In this document: piece after piece, positions 16,506 to 26,125 of the stretch | How the letters are laid out: every line of letters begins with the position of its first letter | Numbering within the stretch: position 1 is the stretch's first letter | Translations under genes and position numbers: made by a program | The notes under the pieces: generated by a model | Database searches by the model: none | Told to the model about the DNA's origin: nothing | The model's input: only the letters and a program-made list of their open reading frames with translations | NCBI GenBank assembly: GCA_943330745.2 | Contig: CALQIX020000025.1 | Coordinates: 1 to 50,867 of the forward strand | DNA: 50,867 bases | Direction: 5' to 3' | From: Lishizhenia tianjinensis | GTDB lineage: Bacteria > Bacteroidota > Bacteroidia > Flavobacteriales_D > Crocinitomicaceae

Positions 16506-17420
16506 GTGATAGAATTGAAACATATATCGCTTGAGTTTTCAAGGCCTGTCTTAAAAGAACTAAGTTTATCTCTCGCTCCCGGGGAAATACTCGGAATTGT
16601 AGGTAAAAGCGGCGCTGGTAAATCAAGTCTAATGGCCGTTTTAGCCGGTAAATTAACCCCTCAAATTGGTGATGTTGTTTTTGAAGGAAAGATTTTGCCC
16701 CCTGCCAATCAATTGTTAATACCTGGATATCCATTTGTTCAACTAGTAGAACAGCAATTTGCATTGGATTTATATCATACAGTTTATGAAAATATCCATC
16801 TGAAAGCTTCTCATTTAGCATTTGATAAACGGGCCTCGTGGGTAAATAAACTAATTGGAATCTTAGGACTGAAAAGAGTAATTAATCAAAAAGCTATTAC
16901 TTTATCTGGTGGCGAGCAACAACGATTGGCAATAGCACGTGCATTGGCTACAAAACCAGCGATTTTATTGTTAGATGAACCTTTTGCACATTTAGACGAG
17001 TTATTAAAATCTAAGTTGCAACGTTATTTATTGAAGATCAATCAAGAAACCAATTGCTCCATCGTTTTAGTTTCACATGATGGCATGGATTTGTTGTCTA
17101 TTTCTGACGCTATCATACACCTAAAAAATGGTAAGATTTCTAAAAAAAGAAAACCACAAGAAATCTATTTTAATCCAAAAAATAAAGAAGAAGCCGAACT
17201 TTTTGGCCCTTGGAATCGATTCGAATTAAATGGAGAATTGAAATCCTTTAGACCGAGTCAATATCAACTTGTTTCTTCGGAAGGATTGGAAATTCAATCG
17301 GTGGAAGCTTTATTTAAAGGCTCCTTTTTTGAAAACAAATGTATGGTTGGTAATAAACCAGTAATTTTACATTCCAATCAGCCACTTCAAAAAGGAATCC
17401 AATTTATTTTCAATGCATAA
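16506..17420 (+). CDS. ABC transporter ATP-binding protein with a C-terminal extension
   Basis: A 304-residue ABC ATPase. Walker A is GKSGAGKSS (about residues 33-41), the signature is LSGGEQQRLAIARAL, Walker B is ILLLDEPFAHLD and the switch His is in LVSHD. After the cassette (about 1-215) there is a 90-residue extension (FGPWNRFELNGELKSFRPSQ onward) that looks like a small TOBE-type beta domain, as in importers of the MalK/PotA kind. No permease gene adjoins it. The start is GTG at 16506, because an in-frame TAA at 16494 excludes anything upstream. TAATTTTA, a near -7 motif, ends 4 nt before it. It overlaps the YihY gene by 8 bp. Confidence 0.82.
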   Translation: MIELKHISLEFSRPVLKELSLSLAPGEILGIVGKSGAGKSSLMAVLAGKLTPQIGDVVFEGKILPPANQLLIPGYPFVQLVEQQFALDLYHTVYENIHLKASHLAFDKRASWVNKLIGILGLKRVINQKAITLSGGEQQRLAIARALATKPAILLLDEPFAHLDELLKSKLQRYLLKINQETNCSIVLVSHDGMDLLSISDAIIHLKNGKISKKRKPQEIYFNPKNKEEAELFGPWNRFELNGELKSFRPSQYQLVSSEGLEIQSVEALFKGSFFENKCMVGNKPVILHSNQPLQKGIQFIFNA

Positions 17421-18294
17421 GATAAAGACAAGAGCTATTTTCATTTATTCGCTTGCTAAAGAGACAATTCAGAGTTTTTTAGAGGAAAAAGCGTTTTTTC
17501 ATGGAGCAGCATTGGCTTATTATGCTCTTTTCTCCTTGTTTCCGTTACTTTTTTTATGTGTTTCACTCTTGGGTAGATACCTAGGTGAAGAATTAATCTT
17601 GCAAGTAATAAGTGATTTTCTTGTGGAAAAAGTTGGACTAACCAATGTAGATGAGATCATGAAAATTGTTGGAAGTTATAACCTGGATAAGGGAAGTGTG
17701 GTGATGGAATTAGTTGGATTAGCTGTTATTCTGTTTGCAAGCTCAGGGTTTATTCATTCCCTAAAAAATAGTATTAACGAGTTTTTTAATGTTCAAAAGG
17801 CGAAGCTAAAAGGAAGAAAGGCGATTAAGGTGAATTTGATAGAGAAATTGCTATCCTTTCTTTTTTTAGCTGTTTTTGCCTCGATATTTTTAGTTATCTA
17901 TTTATTTCATTCGTTTAGCTTTACATTAATTCATTATTTTTTTAATGAAAATTCGTCATTTTTGATTCTCATTCTCCATTTCATGGATCACGTAATTTCA
18001 ATTCTGTTGAATTATCTTATTTTCTTGTTCTTGTTTAAGTATTTACATAACGCAACTGTTACTTGGAAAGCCGCTTCAATGGGAGCATTGGTAACTTCGG
18101 TACTCTTGTATTTAGGACAACTCATACTAAAATATTACTTGTTGAATGTGTTTACGCTCGGTTCTGCTGGTATTGCCGGAAGTTTATTTATTTTCCTAGC
18201 GTGGGTTCATTATTCCTCTCAAATTATTTTTGTTGGGGCTAAATTCACCTATACCTTTTCAAAACGAATTGGTCAACCGATAACATTAAAATAA
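17413..18294 (+). CDS. YihY/BrkB family inner-membrane protein
   Basis: A 293-residue protein with about six membrane segments. Family marks: AFFHGAALAYYALFSLFPLL near residue 25, a helix pair at about 95-115 (LAVILFASSGFIHSLKNSIN), and the C-terminal LGSAGIAGSLFIFLAWVHYS. Members were once misnamed ribonuclease BN; their biochemical function is not settled. It overlaps the ABC ATPase gene by 8 bp, so they are coexpressed, but YihY proteins are not known ABC permeases. I therefore leave the link open. Confidence 0.87.
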   Translation: MHKIKTRAIFIYSLAKETIQSFLEEKAFFHGAALAYYALFSLFPLLFLCVSLLGRYLGEELILQVISDFLVEKVGLTNVDEIMKIVGSYNLDKGSVVMELVGLAVILFASSGFIHSLKNSINEFFNVQKAKLKGRKAIKVNLIEKLLSFLFLAVFASIFLVIYLFHSFSFTLIHYFFNENSSFLILILHFMDHVISILLNYLIFLFLFKYLHNATVTWKAASMGALVTSVLLYLGQLILKYYLLNVFTLGSAGIAGSLFIFLAWVHYSSQIIFVGAKFTYTFSKRIGQPITLK

Positions 18295-18348
18295 GTGAAC
18301 AAAATTCAACTATAGGTGTTTAGAATTAGTAATTAAAAAAAAATATTC

Positions 18349-20766
18349 ATGCGTCAATTGTTATTTCTGGTTTTTTTGATTCCTTTTGTTGCCTTCAATC
18401 AGTCTGGTATTGTAAAAGGAAAAGTGTTACAAGCAGGAAATGGTTTGCCCATTGAATTAGCCAAAATTCAAGTGGTTGATCAACAAAAAGGAGCGTTAAC
18501 AAATGAAAATGGTGATTTTGATTTAGTAGGTCTAGCTCCAGGTGTATATTCATTTAAAGCAACGGCTTCTGGTTTTAAAGAATCGGTAATTAATGAAATA
18601 ACTGTTACAAACGCTCGAACGGTTACTATTGAATTTCAATTGGAAGATTTTATTGTGGATAAAAAAGAGATTTTGATTGAAGCGAAACAATTCAACACAA
18701 AATCGGAGTCTCCAAATTCCTTAAAAACATTAAATTCTACGGAAATTGAACGATTGCCTGGAGCCGGTAGAGATGTTAGTAAAGTAATCGCTGCCTTGCC
18801 CGGTGTTGCTTCTAGGGCTACTTTCCGAAATGATATAATCATTCGAGGAGGATCTCCTGGTGAAAACAAATTTTATTTAGACGGTATAGAAGTGCCAAAC
18901 ATTAATCACTTTGCCACACAAGGAAGTAGTGGTGGACCAGTCGGCTTACTCAATGTGAATTTTATTCGCGAGGTAGATTTTTATTCAGGTGCATTTCCTT
19001 CAAATCGCGCAAATGGATTAAGTTCTGTACTTTCTTTTAAACAAAAAGATGGAAATCCAGACGCCTTAATTACCAATTTCGCATTAGGATCAAGTGATGC
19101 TGCGTTGACGATGGATGGAACGATAGGTAAGAAAGTTGATTTTATTTTGTCTGCTCGTAGGTCTTACTTGCAATTTTTATTTGCGGCCCTTCAGTTGCCT
19201 ATTTTACCTGCTTACAATGATTTTCAATACAAAGTAAATGTAAAATTGAATAAAAGAAATAAATTGACCTTTATTGGCTTGGGTGCAATTGACGTTTTTA
19301 AGTTGAATCAGAAAGTAAATGAATCGATTACGGATACATCCAAAATAGAATATAATAACTATGTTTTAAATAATTTACCTATTCAAAATCAATGGAATTA
19401 CACAGTTGGAGTGAACTGGTTGCATTCATCTAACAATTCGTTTCAAAATATCGTTCTCAGTAGAAATATGCTGAATAACAGTGCATACAGGTATAAAAAT
19501 TTAATTGAAACGCCAGAGAATTTATTACTAGATTATAAATCGTTTGAAGCGGAAAATAAATTTAGATTTGAGCACACGTACACTAAAAATGGGTGGAGAT
19601 TCAATGCAGGTTTAGGCTATGAGTATGCTCGTTATTTTAACTCTACATTTAATAATATCACCATTCAAGGTCAACCAGTAACTATTGATTATAACTCGAA
19701 CGTTTACATGAGTAAATTTGCGTTGTTTTCTCAATTGAGTAAAGCTCTTTTTGATCAAAAGTTAAATGTTTCTTTTGGACTTCGAACTGATTTTTCGAAT
19801 TATGCTAAAAGCATGAGTAATCCCTTAGATCAATTGTCACCGAGTGTTTCTGTTAGTTATAGATTAACTGAGCAGTGGGCGATTAATGGAAATATTGCTC
19901 GATACCACCAATTACCATCTTATACTATTTTGGGATACCGTAATTCAGCTGGAGCGCTTGCAAATAAACTGAATGATGTAAAATACATTCGTGCAGAGCA
20001 CTTTGTTTTGGGAACTGAATTTTTAACCAAAATGAATTCTCGATTCACCTTGGAAGGATTTTACAAGAATTATAGTCGATATCCTTTTTCTGTGAAAGAT
20101 TCATTGTGTTTGGCCAATGTAGGTTCAGATTTTGGTGTTGTTGGAAATGAGGAAATAAAATCGATTTCAACCGGTAGAACATACGGAGCAGAATTCTTGT
20201 ATCAACAAAAACTGTATAAAGGATTCTACGCGGTATTGGCTTATACCTTTGTGCGTTCTGAATTCAAAGATAAAGATGGGAAATTTGTCCCAACATCCTG
20301 GGATAGTCGTCATATCGTTTCTATGACGGGCGGAAAACGCTTTAAAAATGGATGGGAACTTGGATTTAGGTGGTTGTTTTCTGGTGGTTCACCATATACC
20401 CCAGTTGATGTAGCAAATTCTAGTCTTATTCAAAATTGGAACATTAATGGCTTTGCTTTTCCGAATTACAATTTGTTAAACACTGCTCGTGAAGCGAATT
20501 TTCATCAGTTAAACATGCGTGTTGATAAAAAATTCTACTTGAAAAAATTCTCGCTGAACTTTTATTTGGACATTCAAAACGTTTACGGATACAAAACCAA
20601 GGTTGCACCAATTTATTTAGCCGTAACCGATGCAAGTGGAAATCCAGTGGTTGATCCGAATGATCCGTCAAAGTATTTGTTAAAGAAAATTGATAATACA
20701 TCCGGAATCGTTCAGCCAACATTGGGTATAATTATCGAATTTGCAGCAAAACGAAAGAAGTCGTAA
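18349..20766 (+). CDS. TonB-dependent receptor with CarboxypepD_reg N-terminus
   Basis: An 805-residue outer-membrane receptor. It has a signal peptide (about 1-18), a CarboxypepD_reg-like beta domain (about 22-105, GIVKGKVLQAGNGLPIELAK) and a plug domain with RLPGAGRDVSKVIAALPGV and RGGSPGENKFYLDGIEVPN (about 135-190). The rest is a beta-barrel of alternating residues; the last residues are AAKRKKS rather than an aromatic end. Its substrate is unknown. No SusD partner follows. The next gene, 56 bp away, is a PorP/SprF protein, an unusual neighbour for a nutrient receptor. Confidence 0.88.
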   Translation: MRQLLFLVFLIPFVAFNQSGIVKGKVLQAGNGLPIELAKIQVVDQQKGALTNENGDFDLVGLAPGVYSFKATASGFKESVINEITVTNARTVTIEFQLEDFIVDKKEILIEAKQFNTKSESPNSLKTLNSTEIERLPGAGRDVSKVIAALPGVASRATFRNDIIIRGGSPGENKFYLDGIEVPNINHFATQGSSGGPVGLLNVNFIREVDFYSGAFPSNRANGLSSVLSFKQKDGNPDALITNFALGSSDAALTMDGTIGKKVDFILSARRSYLQFLFAALQLPILPAYNDFQYKVNVKLNKRNKLTFIGLGAIDVFKLNQKVNESITDTSKIEYNNYVLNNLPIQNQWNYTVGVNWLHSSNNSFQNIVLSRNMLNNSAYRYKNLIETPENLLLDYKSFEAENKFRFEHTYTKNGWRFNAGLGYEYARYFNSTFNNITIQGQPVTIDYNSNVYMSKFALFSQLSKALFDQKLNVSFGLRTDFSNYAKSMSNPLDQLSPSVSVSYRLTEQWAINGNIARYHQLPSYTILGYRNSAGALANKLNDVKYIRAEHFVLGTEFLTKMNSRFTLEGFYKNYSRYPFSVKDSLCLANVGSDFGVVGNEEIKSISTGRTYGAEFLYQQKLYKGFYAVLAYTFVRSEFKDKDGKFVPTSWDSRHIVSMTGGKRFKNGWELGFRWLFSGGSPYTPVDVANSSLIQNWNINGFAFPNYNLLNTAREANFHQLNMRVDKKFYLKKFSLNFYLDIQNVYGYKTKVAPIYLAVTDASGNPVVDPNDPSKYLLKKIDNTSGIVQPTLGIIIEFAAKRKKS

Positions 20767-20779
20767 AATTGGATTTCTT

Positions 20780-20815
20780 TATTTAAACGAAAAATAGTAG
20801 ATTTACGTTTAAATA
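20780..20815. repeat. 10-bp perfect inverted repeat upstream of the porP-like gene
   Basis: TATTTAAACG (20780-20789) and CGTTTAAATA (20806-20815) are exact inverted copies with a 16-bp spacer. The spacer holds TAGATTTA, a near -7 motif. There is no U-tract, so an operator is more likely than a terminator. Confidence 0.45.
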
Positions 20816-20822
20816 GTTTTAA

Positions 20823-21821
20823 GTGAAACTGAATATTTATTTTCTTCTTCTTGGTTTCATTGGGCTGTGTAAACTTTCACTGTCTCAAGATATTCATTGG
20901 TCTCAATTTAATGACAATCAGTTGTTTCAAAATCCAGCTCACGCCGGTCATTTCAACGGAGATTACCGCTTTATTTCAAATTACCGCAATCAATGGAAAA
21001 GTGTGACCATTCCATTTTCTACTTTTTCCGCTTCTATTGACATGCGTAAAAAAAATCTGGGGCTTGGAATTTTACTTTTTCACGATCAAGCGGGTGATGG
21101 AAAATTTAAAACAATAGAAGCTCAATTAAATTTATCTTACCAGTTGAATTTGGTAAAAGATAGTTCGCATGTTTTGCGTTTTGGACTCAATGGGGGATTG
21201 AATCATCGGCAGTTGAATTGGGATAAACTCTATTTTGATAATCAATACAACGGGTATGTTTTTGATCCAACTCTTCCAACCAATGAGAATTACCAAGCAG
21301 ATAGCAAATCAAATTTAACCATTGGTTTGGGGTTGATGCATGAATGGAAAAAAACGAATCGATTTAAAATTACCTCAGGAATTGGCGCTTATAATTTAAA
21401 CCAGCCCAATCAAGGATTTTATACTTCAATTGTGAAGCGAGATATCCGATTTACCAGTTTTGTGAAAGGAACCTTTCAGTTGAATCCTAAGTGGGATGTC
21501 GTGCCGAGTATTCAATATTCACAACAAGGAATTTACCGCGAGTTAATCGTTGGTTCTTCTCTCAAATATTATTTACTAGATACTCCCAAAAAATACCAAG
21601 CATTGTATATTGGGGGGTGGAATAGGGGGGTAGATGCATCTTTTTTAAGCTTGGGGATGGATTACAATGATTTATTCGTGGGAATAAGTTACGACATTAA
21701 CTATTCGAAATTAGTTCCAGCAAGTCGATTGCGCGGAGGTTTTGAGTTGGCCGCACGCTATATTATTCGAACGTTTAAACCGAAGAAAATTCTGCATAGG
21801 GTATGTCCAGATTTTATTTAA
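20823..21821 (+). CDS. PorP/SprF family type IX secretion membrane protein
   Basis: A 332-residue outer-membrane beta-barrel protein. After the signal peptide (to about residue 20) comes the family opening DIHWSQFNDNQLFQNPAHAG, then NYRNQWKSVTIPFSTFSASI. Repeated barrel strands fill the rest. PorP/SprF proteins anchor specific T9SS cargo or adhesins such as SprB to the outer membrane. The start is GTG at 20823. The downstream gene begins 19 bp before its stop. I see no large type-B cargo gene in this cluster; the nearest is the partial one at the right edge, far away. Confidence 0.88.
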   Translation: MKLNIYFLLLGFIGLCKLSLSQDIHWSQFNDNQLFQNPAHAGHFNGDYRFISNYRNQWKSVTIPFSTFSASIDMRKKNLGLGILLFHDQAGDGKFKTIEAQLNLSYQLNLVKDSSHVLRFGLNGGLNHRQLNWDKLYFDNQYNGYVFDPTLPTNENYQADSKSNLTIGLGLMHEWKKTNRFKITSGIGAYNLNQPNQGFYTSIVKRDIRFTSFVKGTFQLNPKWDVVPSIQYSQQGIYRELIVGSSLKYYLLDTPKKYQALYIGGWNRGVDASFLSLGMDYNDLFVGISYDINYSKLVPASRLRGGFELAARYIIRTFKPKKILHRVCPDFI

Positions 21822-24046
21822 TTTTCTTTTTGTTTCTCTTGTCTTTTGCATCGTTTGGGCAAAATTTCGTGAAGAAATACATCAAATTTGCAGATGAACA
21901 ATATAAGAAGGGTGATTATTATTATGCGCTCGAATATTATAAACTGGCATTAGAATCTGATTCGTCCAATATCGATTTATTATGGAAATATGCTGAAACG
22001 CATAGAGCATATAAAGATTATCGTAAGGCTGAATATTATTACGGGAAAGTATACCAGCGCGAAAAAGCTAAAAAATATCCTTTTAGCTTACTCTATTTTG
22101 GTTTAATGCAAAAACAAAATCATAATTATTCAAAAGCGCGTGAAACGTTCAAATTAGCAAAAAAGACATATCAAAAAGACACTGAAGGGTATTTGTATCT
22201 AAAAGCGGTTCAGGAAATTAGCTCGTGTGAATGGGCATTAAATAATAACAAAGATTCATTGCCGATAGACCTAATAATTCTTCCTGAGGAGGTAAACACA
22301 AGTAATGCCGAGTTTCCGCATGCGGTCAAAGACGGCAAATTGATTTTTTCTTCTCTTCGGGCGGATTCCATGAATCTACAGGAAGAAATTCTTTCACCCA
22401 TTTATAAAACCAAATTGTATTATTCAGAAATCAAAGAAGGAGTTTTTCTTCCCAATGAATTATTGGATTCATTAATTACTGAAAATAAAAGTAGAGGAAA
22501 TGGTACCTTTTCCATAGATGGTAAAACCTATTACTTTAGCGTCTGTGAGGATTTAGATTTTAGTTACAAATGTCAGATTTGGTATTCTAACTATTCAAAT
22601 GGTAATTGGTCTATAGGAAAACCGTTGGATGCAATTATAAATGAAGTTGGGGTAAATACAACAATGCCTTCTATTGGTAAGATAAATGAAAAAGAAGTGT
22701 TGTTTTTTTCGTCTGATCGCTCAACATCAAAAGGTGGCTTGGATTTATATTATTCAGAATTAATTTCTTCCAATAATAGTTTTTCAACTCCCTTACCAAT
22801 CATCGTTTTGAATTCTTTGGATAATGATATTACACCATGGTGGGATGCTACCACCAATCGTTTGTATTTTTCTTCTTCCTGGGAATTTGGATTTGGTGGA
22901 CATGATATTTTTTACAGCGAATTTATAAATGGACAATTTCAAAAACCGATTAATTTAGGATTGCCAATTAATAGTCCAGCAAATGATATTTATTATTTGG
23001 CGCAATTAGATACAATTTATTTTGCTAGTAATCGAGTTGGAACTAATTCGGTTAAAAATCCAACCTGTTGCTCCGATATTTTTTCCGCTTTTTCTCAGCC
23101 ACTTCCTTCTGTAATTGATACAACAGTGATTACAAGCAAACCAAGACTTCGGGAACGATTTCCTGTTCAATTGTATTTTCATAATGATGAACCAACTATT
23201 GACACATGGGATACGGTAACACCCTTGAATTATTTACAAGCTTATTCAGATTATAAAAAATTGTTGCCTGACTATATCAAAGAGAATGGTAAAATTAAAT
23301 TGAATCAAGCGGAGCGAATAGATAAAATCGAACATTTTTTCGCAGACAAAGTGGACAAAGGAGTTCAAGATTTGGATAGTTTTTCACGTATTGTTTTAGA
23401 AGAAGTGAAGCAAGGAGGGAAAGTAAAAATTGGTTTGAAGGGATTTGCTAGTCCATTGGCTCCAACCGGTTATAATGTAAATTTGACAAAGAGAAGAATC
23501 AATTCGATTATTAATTACTTAACAGGGTATCAAGATGGAGTACTAATTCCTTACATGTCAAAGAATACCACAAATGGACCACAAATTATTTTAGAATACG
23601 CACCTTTTGGTGAATATAAAGCTGATCAAACAACTAGTGACAATCCAAAGGATCCTCCAAAATCAATCTTTTCCTATGAAGCAGCTATTGAAAGAAGAAT
23701 CGAAATAGAAGCATCGAGTTTCATTTCCTACGAGAATCAATTTCCACTAATTGCTGCTAAATCTACCTTTGATGCTGGTCAAATCAAACAAGGACAGCAA
23801 GTTGGAGCTTATTTTTTAGTAGAAAATACATCAGATAAAGGGGTTGAAATAATGGATGTATTCAAAGGTTCAGAGAATGTGACGTTTGAAATTCCTTCCG
23901 ATTTTATAGAGCCGCATAAATCGGTTTTGGTAAAAATGTTTGTAAATACTAAATCATCAAAAGGATTTAATACTGAAACCCTCGAAATATCATTAAAAGG
24001 TTATTCTGAAAAACAAAAGATATCCATCACTTTTCAAGTAAACTAA
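21803..24046 (+). CDS. PorE-like envelope protein: TPR, WD40-like, OmpA-like and C-terminal Ig-like domain
   Basis: A 747-residue exported protein (signal peptide ending in FASFGQ, no lipobox Cys). Residues 25-150 are TPR helices (FADEQYKKGDYYYALEYYKL). Residues 160-430 contain PD40-type propeller motifs (LFFSSDRSTSKGGLDLYYSE, LYFSSSWEFGFGGHDIFY). Residues 490-640 are OmpA-like (GLKGFASPLAPTGYNVNLTK), able to bind peptidoglycan. The last 100 residues (AAKSTFDAGQIKQGQQVGAY) look like a DUF1573/Hydin-type Ig domain. The TPR-PD40-OmpA order is that of PorE, the T9SS peptidoglycan anchor, but the usual carboxypeptidase-regulatory domain is not obvious and the Ig tail is extra. It overlaps porP by 19 bp and the M24 gene by 1 bp. 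Confidence 0.83.
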   Translation: MSRFYLIFFLFLLSFASFGQNFVKKYIKFADEQYKKGDYYYALEYYKLALESDSSNIDLLWKYAETHRAYKDYRKAEYYYGKVYQREKAKKYPFSLLYFGLMQKQNHNYSKARETFKLAKKTYQKDTEGYLYLKAVQEISSCEWALNNNKDSLPIDLIILPEEVNTSNAEFPHAVKDGKLIFSSLRADSMNLQEEILSPIYKTKLYYSEIKEGVFLPNELLDSLITENKSRGNGTFSIDGKTYYFSVCEDLDFSYKCQIWYSNYSNGNWSIGKPLDAIINEVGVNTTMPSIGKINEKEVLFFSSDRSTSKGGLDLYYSELISSNNSFSTPLPIIVLNSLDNDITPWWDATTNRLYFSSSWEFGFGGHDIFYSEFINGQFQKPINLGLPINSPANDIYYLAQLDTIYFASNRVGTNSVKNPTCCSDIFSAFSQPLPSVIDTTVITSKPRLRERFPVQLYFHNDEPTIDTWDTVTPLNYLQAYSDYKKLLPDYIKENGKIKLNQAERIDKIEHFFADKVDKGVQDLDSFSRIVLEEVKQGGKVKIGLKGFASPLAPTGYNVNLTKRRINSIINYLTGYQDGVLIPYMSKNTTNGPQIILEYAPFGEYKADQTTSDNPKDPPKSIFSYEAAIERRIEIEASSFISYENQFPLIAAKSTFDAGQIKQGQQVGAYFLVENTSDKGVEIMDVFKGSENVTFEIPSDFIEPHKSVLVKMFVNTKSSKGFNTETLEISLKGYSEKQKISITFQVN

Positions 24047-24729
24047 TGCAGATCAGTGAAAATTGGGGGAAATTACAAGAAGCGGAAAAAAAAGCTTTGC
24101 TTTTGTTTCATGAAATTGAACAAAACAAACTAATTTGCTCCGGAAAAAGTGAAACTCAAATTTCTGAAGAGATTTTAATATTAGCAAAATCAAAACTGGG
24201 AGTTGACGTTTTTTGGCATAAACGCATTGTACGTGCAGGAAAAAATACCTTGTGTCCATACAAAGAAGACCCTCCTGACTTAATTTTGAAAGACGATGAT
24301 ATATTGTTTCTCGACCTCGGGCCTGTTTTTGAAGAATGGGAAGCAGATTTTGGAAAAACATATGTAATTGGGAATGATCCAATAAAATTGAAATTAAAAA
24401 ACGATATTGAAACTTCGTGGATTTCGTTAAAAAAACAAATTCAGGATTTGCCTAATATCAGTGCTAGTGAGGTTTTTCATTTGGCTAATAAGGAAGCGAC
24501 TAAAAATGGATGGGAATTTGGCGGTGAGATTGCTGGACATCTGATTGGTAAGTATCCACATGAAAAACTCGAAAAAGGAAATTTTAAATACTACATTCAT
24601 CCAGATAATCACACGAAATTAAAAGAAAACTCACTTAACGGAAAAATAAATAATCATTGGATTCTCGAATTACATTTTGTTCATGCAGAGAAGCAAATTG
24701 GTGCTTTTGTCGAGGGTTTGTTATTCTAG
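24046..24729 (+). CDS. M24 family metallopeptidase (aminopeptidase P-like)
   Basis: A 227-residue single-domain pita-bread-fold protein. Candidate metal ligands in order: Asp in LFLDLGPV, Asp in EADFGKTYV, His in GHLIGKYPH, Glu in WILELHFVH and the last Glu in GAFVEGLLF. All five ligand positions of M24 seem present, so it should be active. No signal peptide is seen, so it is cytoplasmic. It starts in a TAATG overlap with the PorE-like gene, and its stop directly abuts that of the convergent sugar transferase gene, with no space for a terminator. Its role in the porP operon is not evident. Confidence 0.8.
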   Translation: MQISENWGKLQEAEKKALLLFHEIEQNKLICSGKSETQISEEILILAKSKLGVDVFWHKRIVRAGKNTLCPYKEDPPDLILKDDDILFLDLGPVFEEWEADFGKTYVIGNDPIKLKLKNDIETSWISLKKQIQDLPNISASEVFHLANKEATKNGWEFGGEIAGHLIGKYPHEKLEKGNFKYYIHPDNHTKLKENSLNGKINNHWILELHFVHAEKQIGAFVEGLLF

Positions 24730-26121
24730 TTATTTACCTTTCGCTTTCAGAACAATTAAAACCGTGTGCAAAAGAATCTTTATATCAAGTGCTAAGCTTC
24801 TGTTTTTAATGTAAACAAGATCATATTTCATTCTAAGAAGCATTTGTTCCACATTTTCAGCGTACCCATATTTCACTTGTCCCCATGACGTAATTCCAGG
24901 TCTAACTTTGGTTAAATGTAAAAATTGAGGATTGATTTGTGCGATTTGGTCAATATAAAATTGTCGTTCAGGCCGTGGACCAACCAAGGACATTTCGCCT
25001 TTCATTACATTAATAAATTGAGGGAATTCATCTAAACGTGTTTTACGCATGAATCGACCAATTGGAGTAATTCGAGGGTCTGTTTCTGAGGATAATTGCG
25101 GTCCTGCTTTTTCTGAATTTTCATACATAGTCCGGAATTTTATTATTTGAAACGGCTTCCCATTTAATCCGATTCGTTCTTGCAAATAAAAGATTCTGCC
25201 CGGAGATGACAATTTAACTAATATGGCTGAAACAAGATATAGTGGTATACAGATCAAAAATGCAAAGAATGATAAAGTGAAATCCATCAAACGTTTGACT
25301 GCTTGTTGCCAAAAGGGCATGATTTCTGGATTTATTTCAATCAATAAGGCACCGAAAATATTATTTACACGAAGACTGCCTGACACGATATCAAACATAT
25401 CTGGTAAAATCTTTATACGGGTATTGCCATTTTCAATTTTACCCAAGAGGGCTTTTAATTTATCATGCTCTGTGCTTTCCAATGCAATTATTACCTCCTC
25501 TATGTCATAGTTCTTTATGACCCATTCGATTTGATCTGCATGCCCTAGATACTTCAGTTGCGTTTCGAGTTGTTTATCAATTCCATTTAAATTTACAAAT
25601 CCTACAAAATGGTTTATTATTTTAGATAATTGTGTGAGTTCATAATATAATTCAACTGCTTTATCTCCCCCTCCAACTAGCAATGTTCGAAAACCTTTCC
25701 CTTTTTTCGAAAGTTGCTGAACAATGATACTTGAAATTACTAACCGAGGTAAAATAGTAAGCAAAGAATGAATTCCAATCAACAATCCAGCCGATAAATA
25801 ATAGGAGGTGTAATCTTTAACATCATCATCTAAAATTAAAGCGAAGAAGATAATCGCATTTCCGATAATGGACGAACTCACTGTCAATCCAATCGATTTA
25901 AGACGATACATTCGTTTTATTTCATGATAACTACCCTGCAAATAATATAATAATAACCAACAAAATGGAATAAAAATTAATCCAAGTATAAACGCTTGAT
26001 CGGTATCAAATTCAACCTCTTCAATAAGTGTTTTTCGAAAAAAATAAAATAAAAACCAAGACAAGAATGCTGTAGTCCAGTCAGAAAATATACTCAGCCA
26101 TCCCCACAGTTTTGTGTTCAT
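24730..26121 (-). CDS. Exopolysaccharide polyprenyl-phosphate sugar transferase (WcaJ/WbaP-like)
   Basis: A 463-residue polyisoprenyl-phosphate hexose-1-phosphate transferase, which starts glycan synthesis by moving sugar-1-phosphate onto undecaprenyl phosphate. About four N-terminal membrane helices are followed by a Rossmann-like CoA-binding region (RTLLVGGGDKAVELYYEL). The catalytic domain from about 268 shows FYLQERIGLNGKPFQIIKFR, RKTRLDEFPQFINVMKGEMS and VGPRPERQFY with the conserved acidic pair. The length fits the full WcaJ type. It lies 4 bp after a lipoprotein gene; no other polysaccharide genes are in the window. Confidence 0.92.
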   Translation of the reverse strand: MNTKLWGWLSIFSDWTTAFLSWFLFYFFRKTLIEEVEFDTDQAFILGLIFIPFCWLLLYYLQGSYHEIKRMYRLKSIGLTVSSSIIGNAIIFFALILDDDVKDYTSYYLSAGLLIGIHSLLTILPRLVISSIIVQQLSKKGKGFRTLLVGGGDKAVELYYELTQLSKIINHFVGFVNLNGIDKQLETQLKYLGHADQIEWVIKNYDIEEVIIALESTEHDKLKALLGKIENGNTRIKILPDMFDIVSGSLRVNNIFGALLIEINPEIMPFWQQAVKRLMDFTLSFFAFLICIPLYLVSAILVKLSSPGRIFYLQERIGLNGKPFQIIKFRTMYENSEKAGPQLSSETDPRITPIGRFMRKTRLDEFPQFINVMKGEMSLVGPRPERQFYIDQIAQINPQFLHLTKVRPGITSWGQVKYGYAENVEQMLLRMKYDLVYIKNRSLALDIKILLHTVLIVLKAKGK

Positions 26122-26125
26122 TTCA

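Noticed and set aside
16432..16821. 129-codon minus-strand ORF opposite the ABC ATPase gene
   Set aside because: It is antisense to a clear ABC cassette with Walker A and lacks any domain signal.
24727..24732. Possible bidirectional terminator between the M24 and sugar transferase genes
   Set aside because: The two stop codons abut directly, and no hairpin is visible at the junction.
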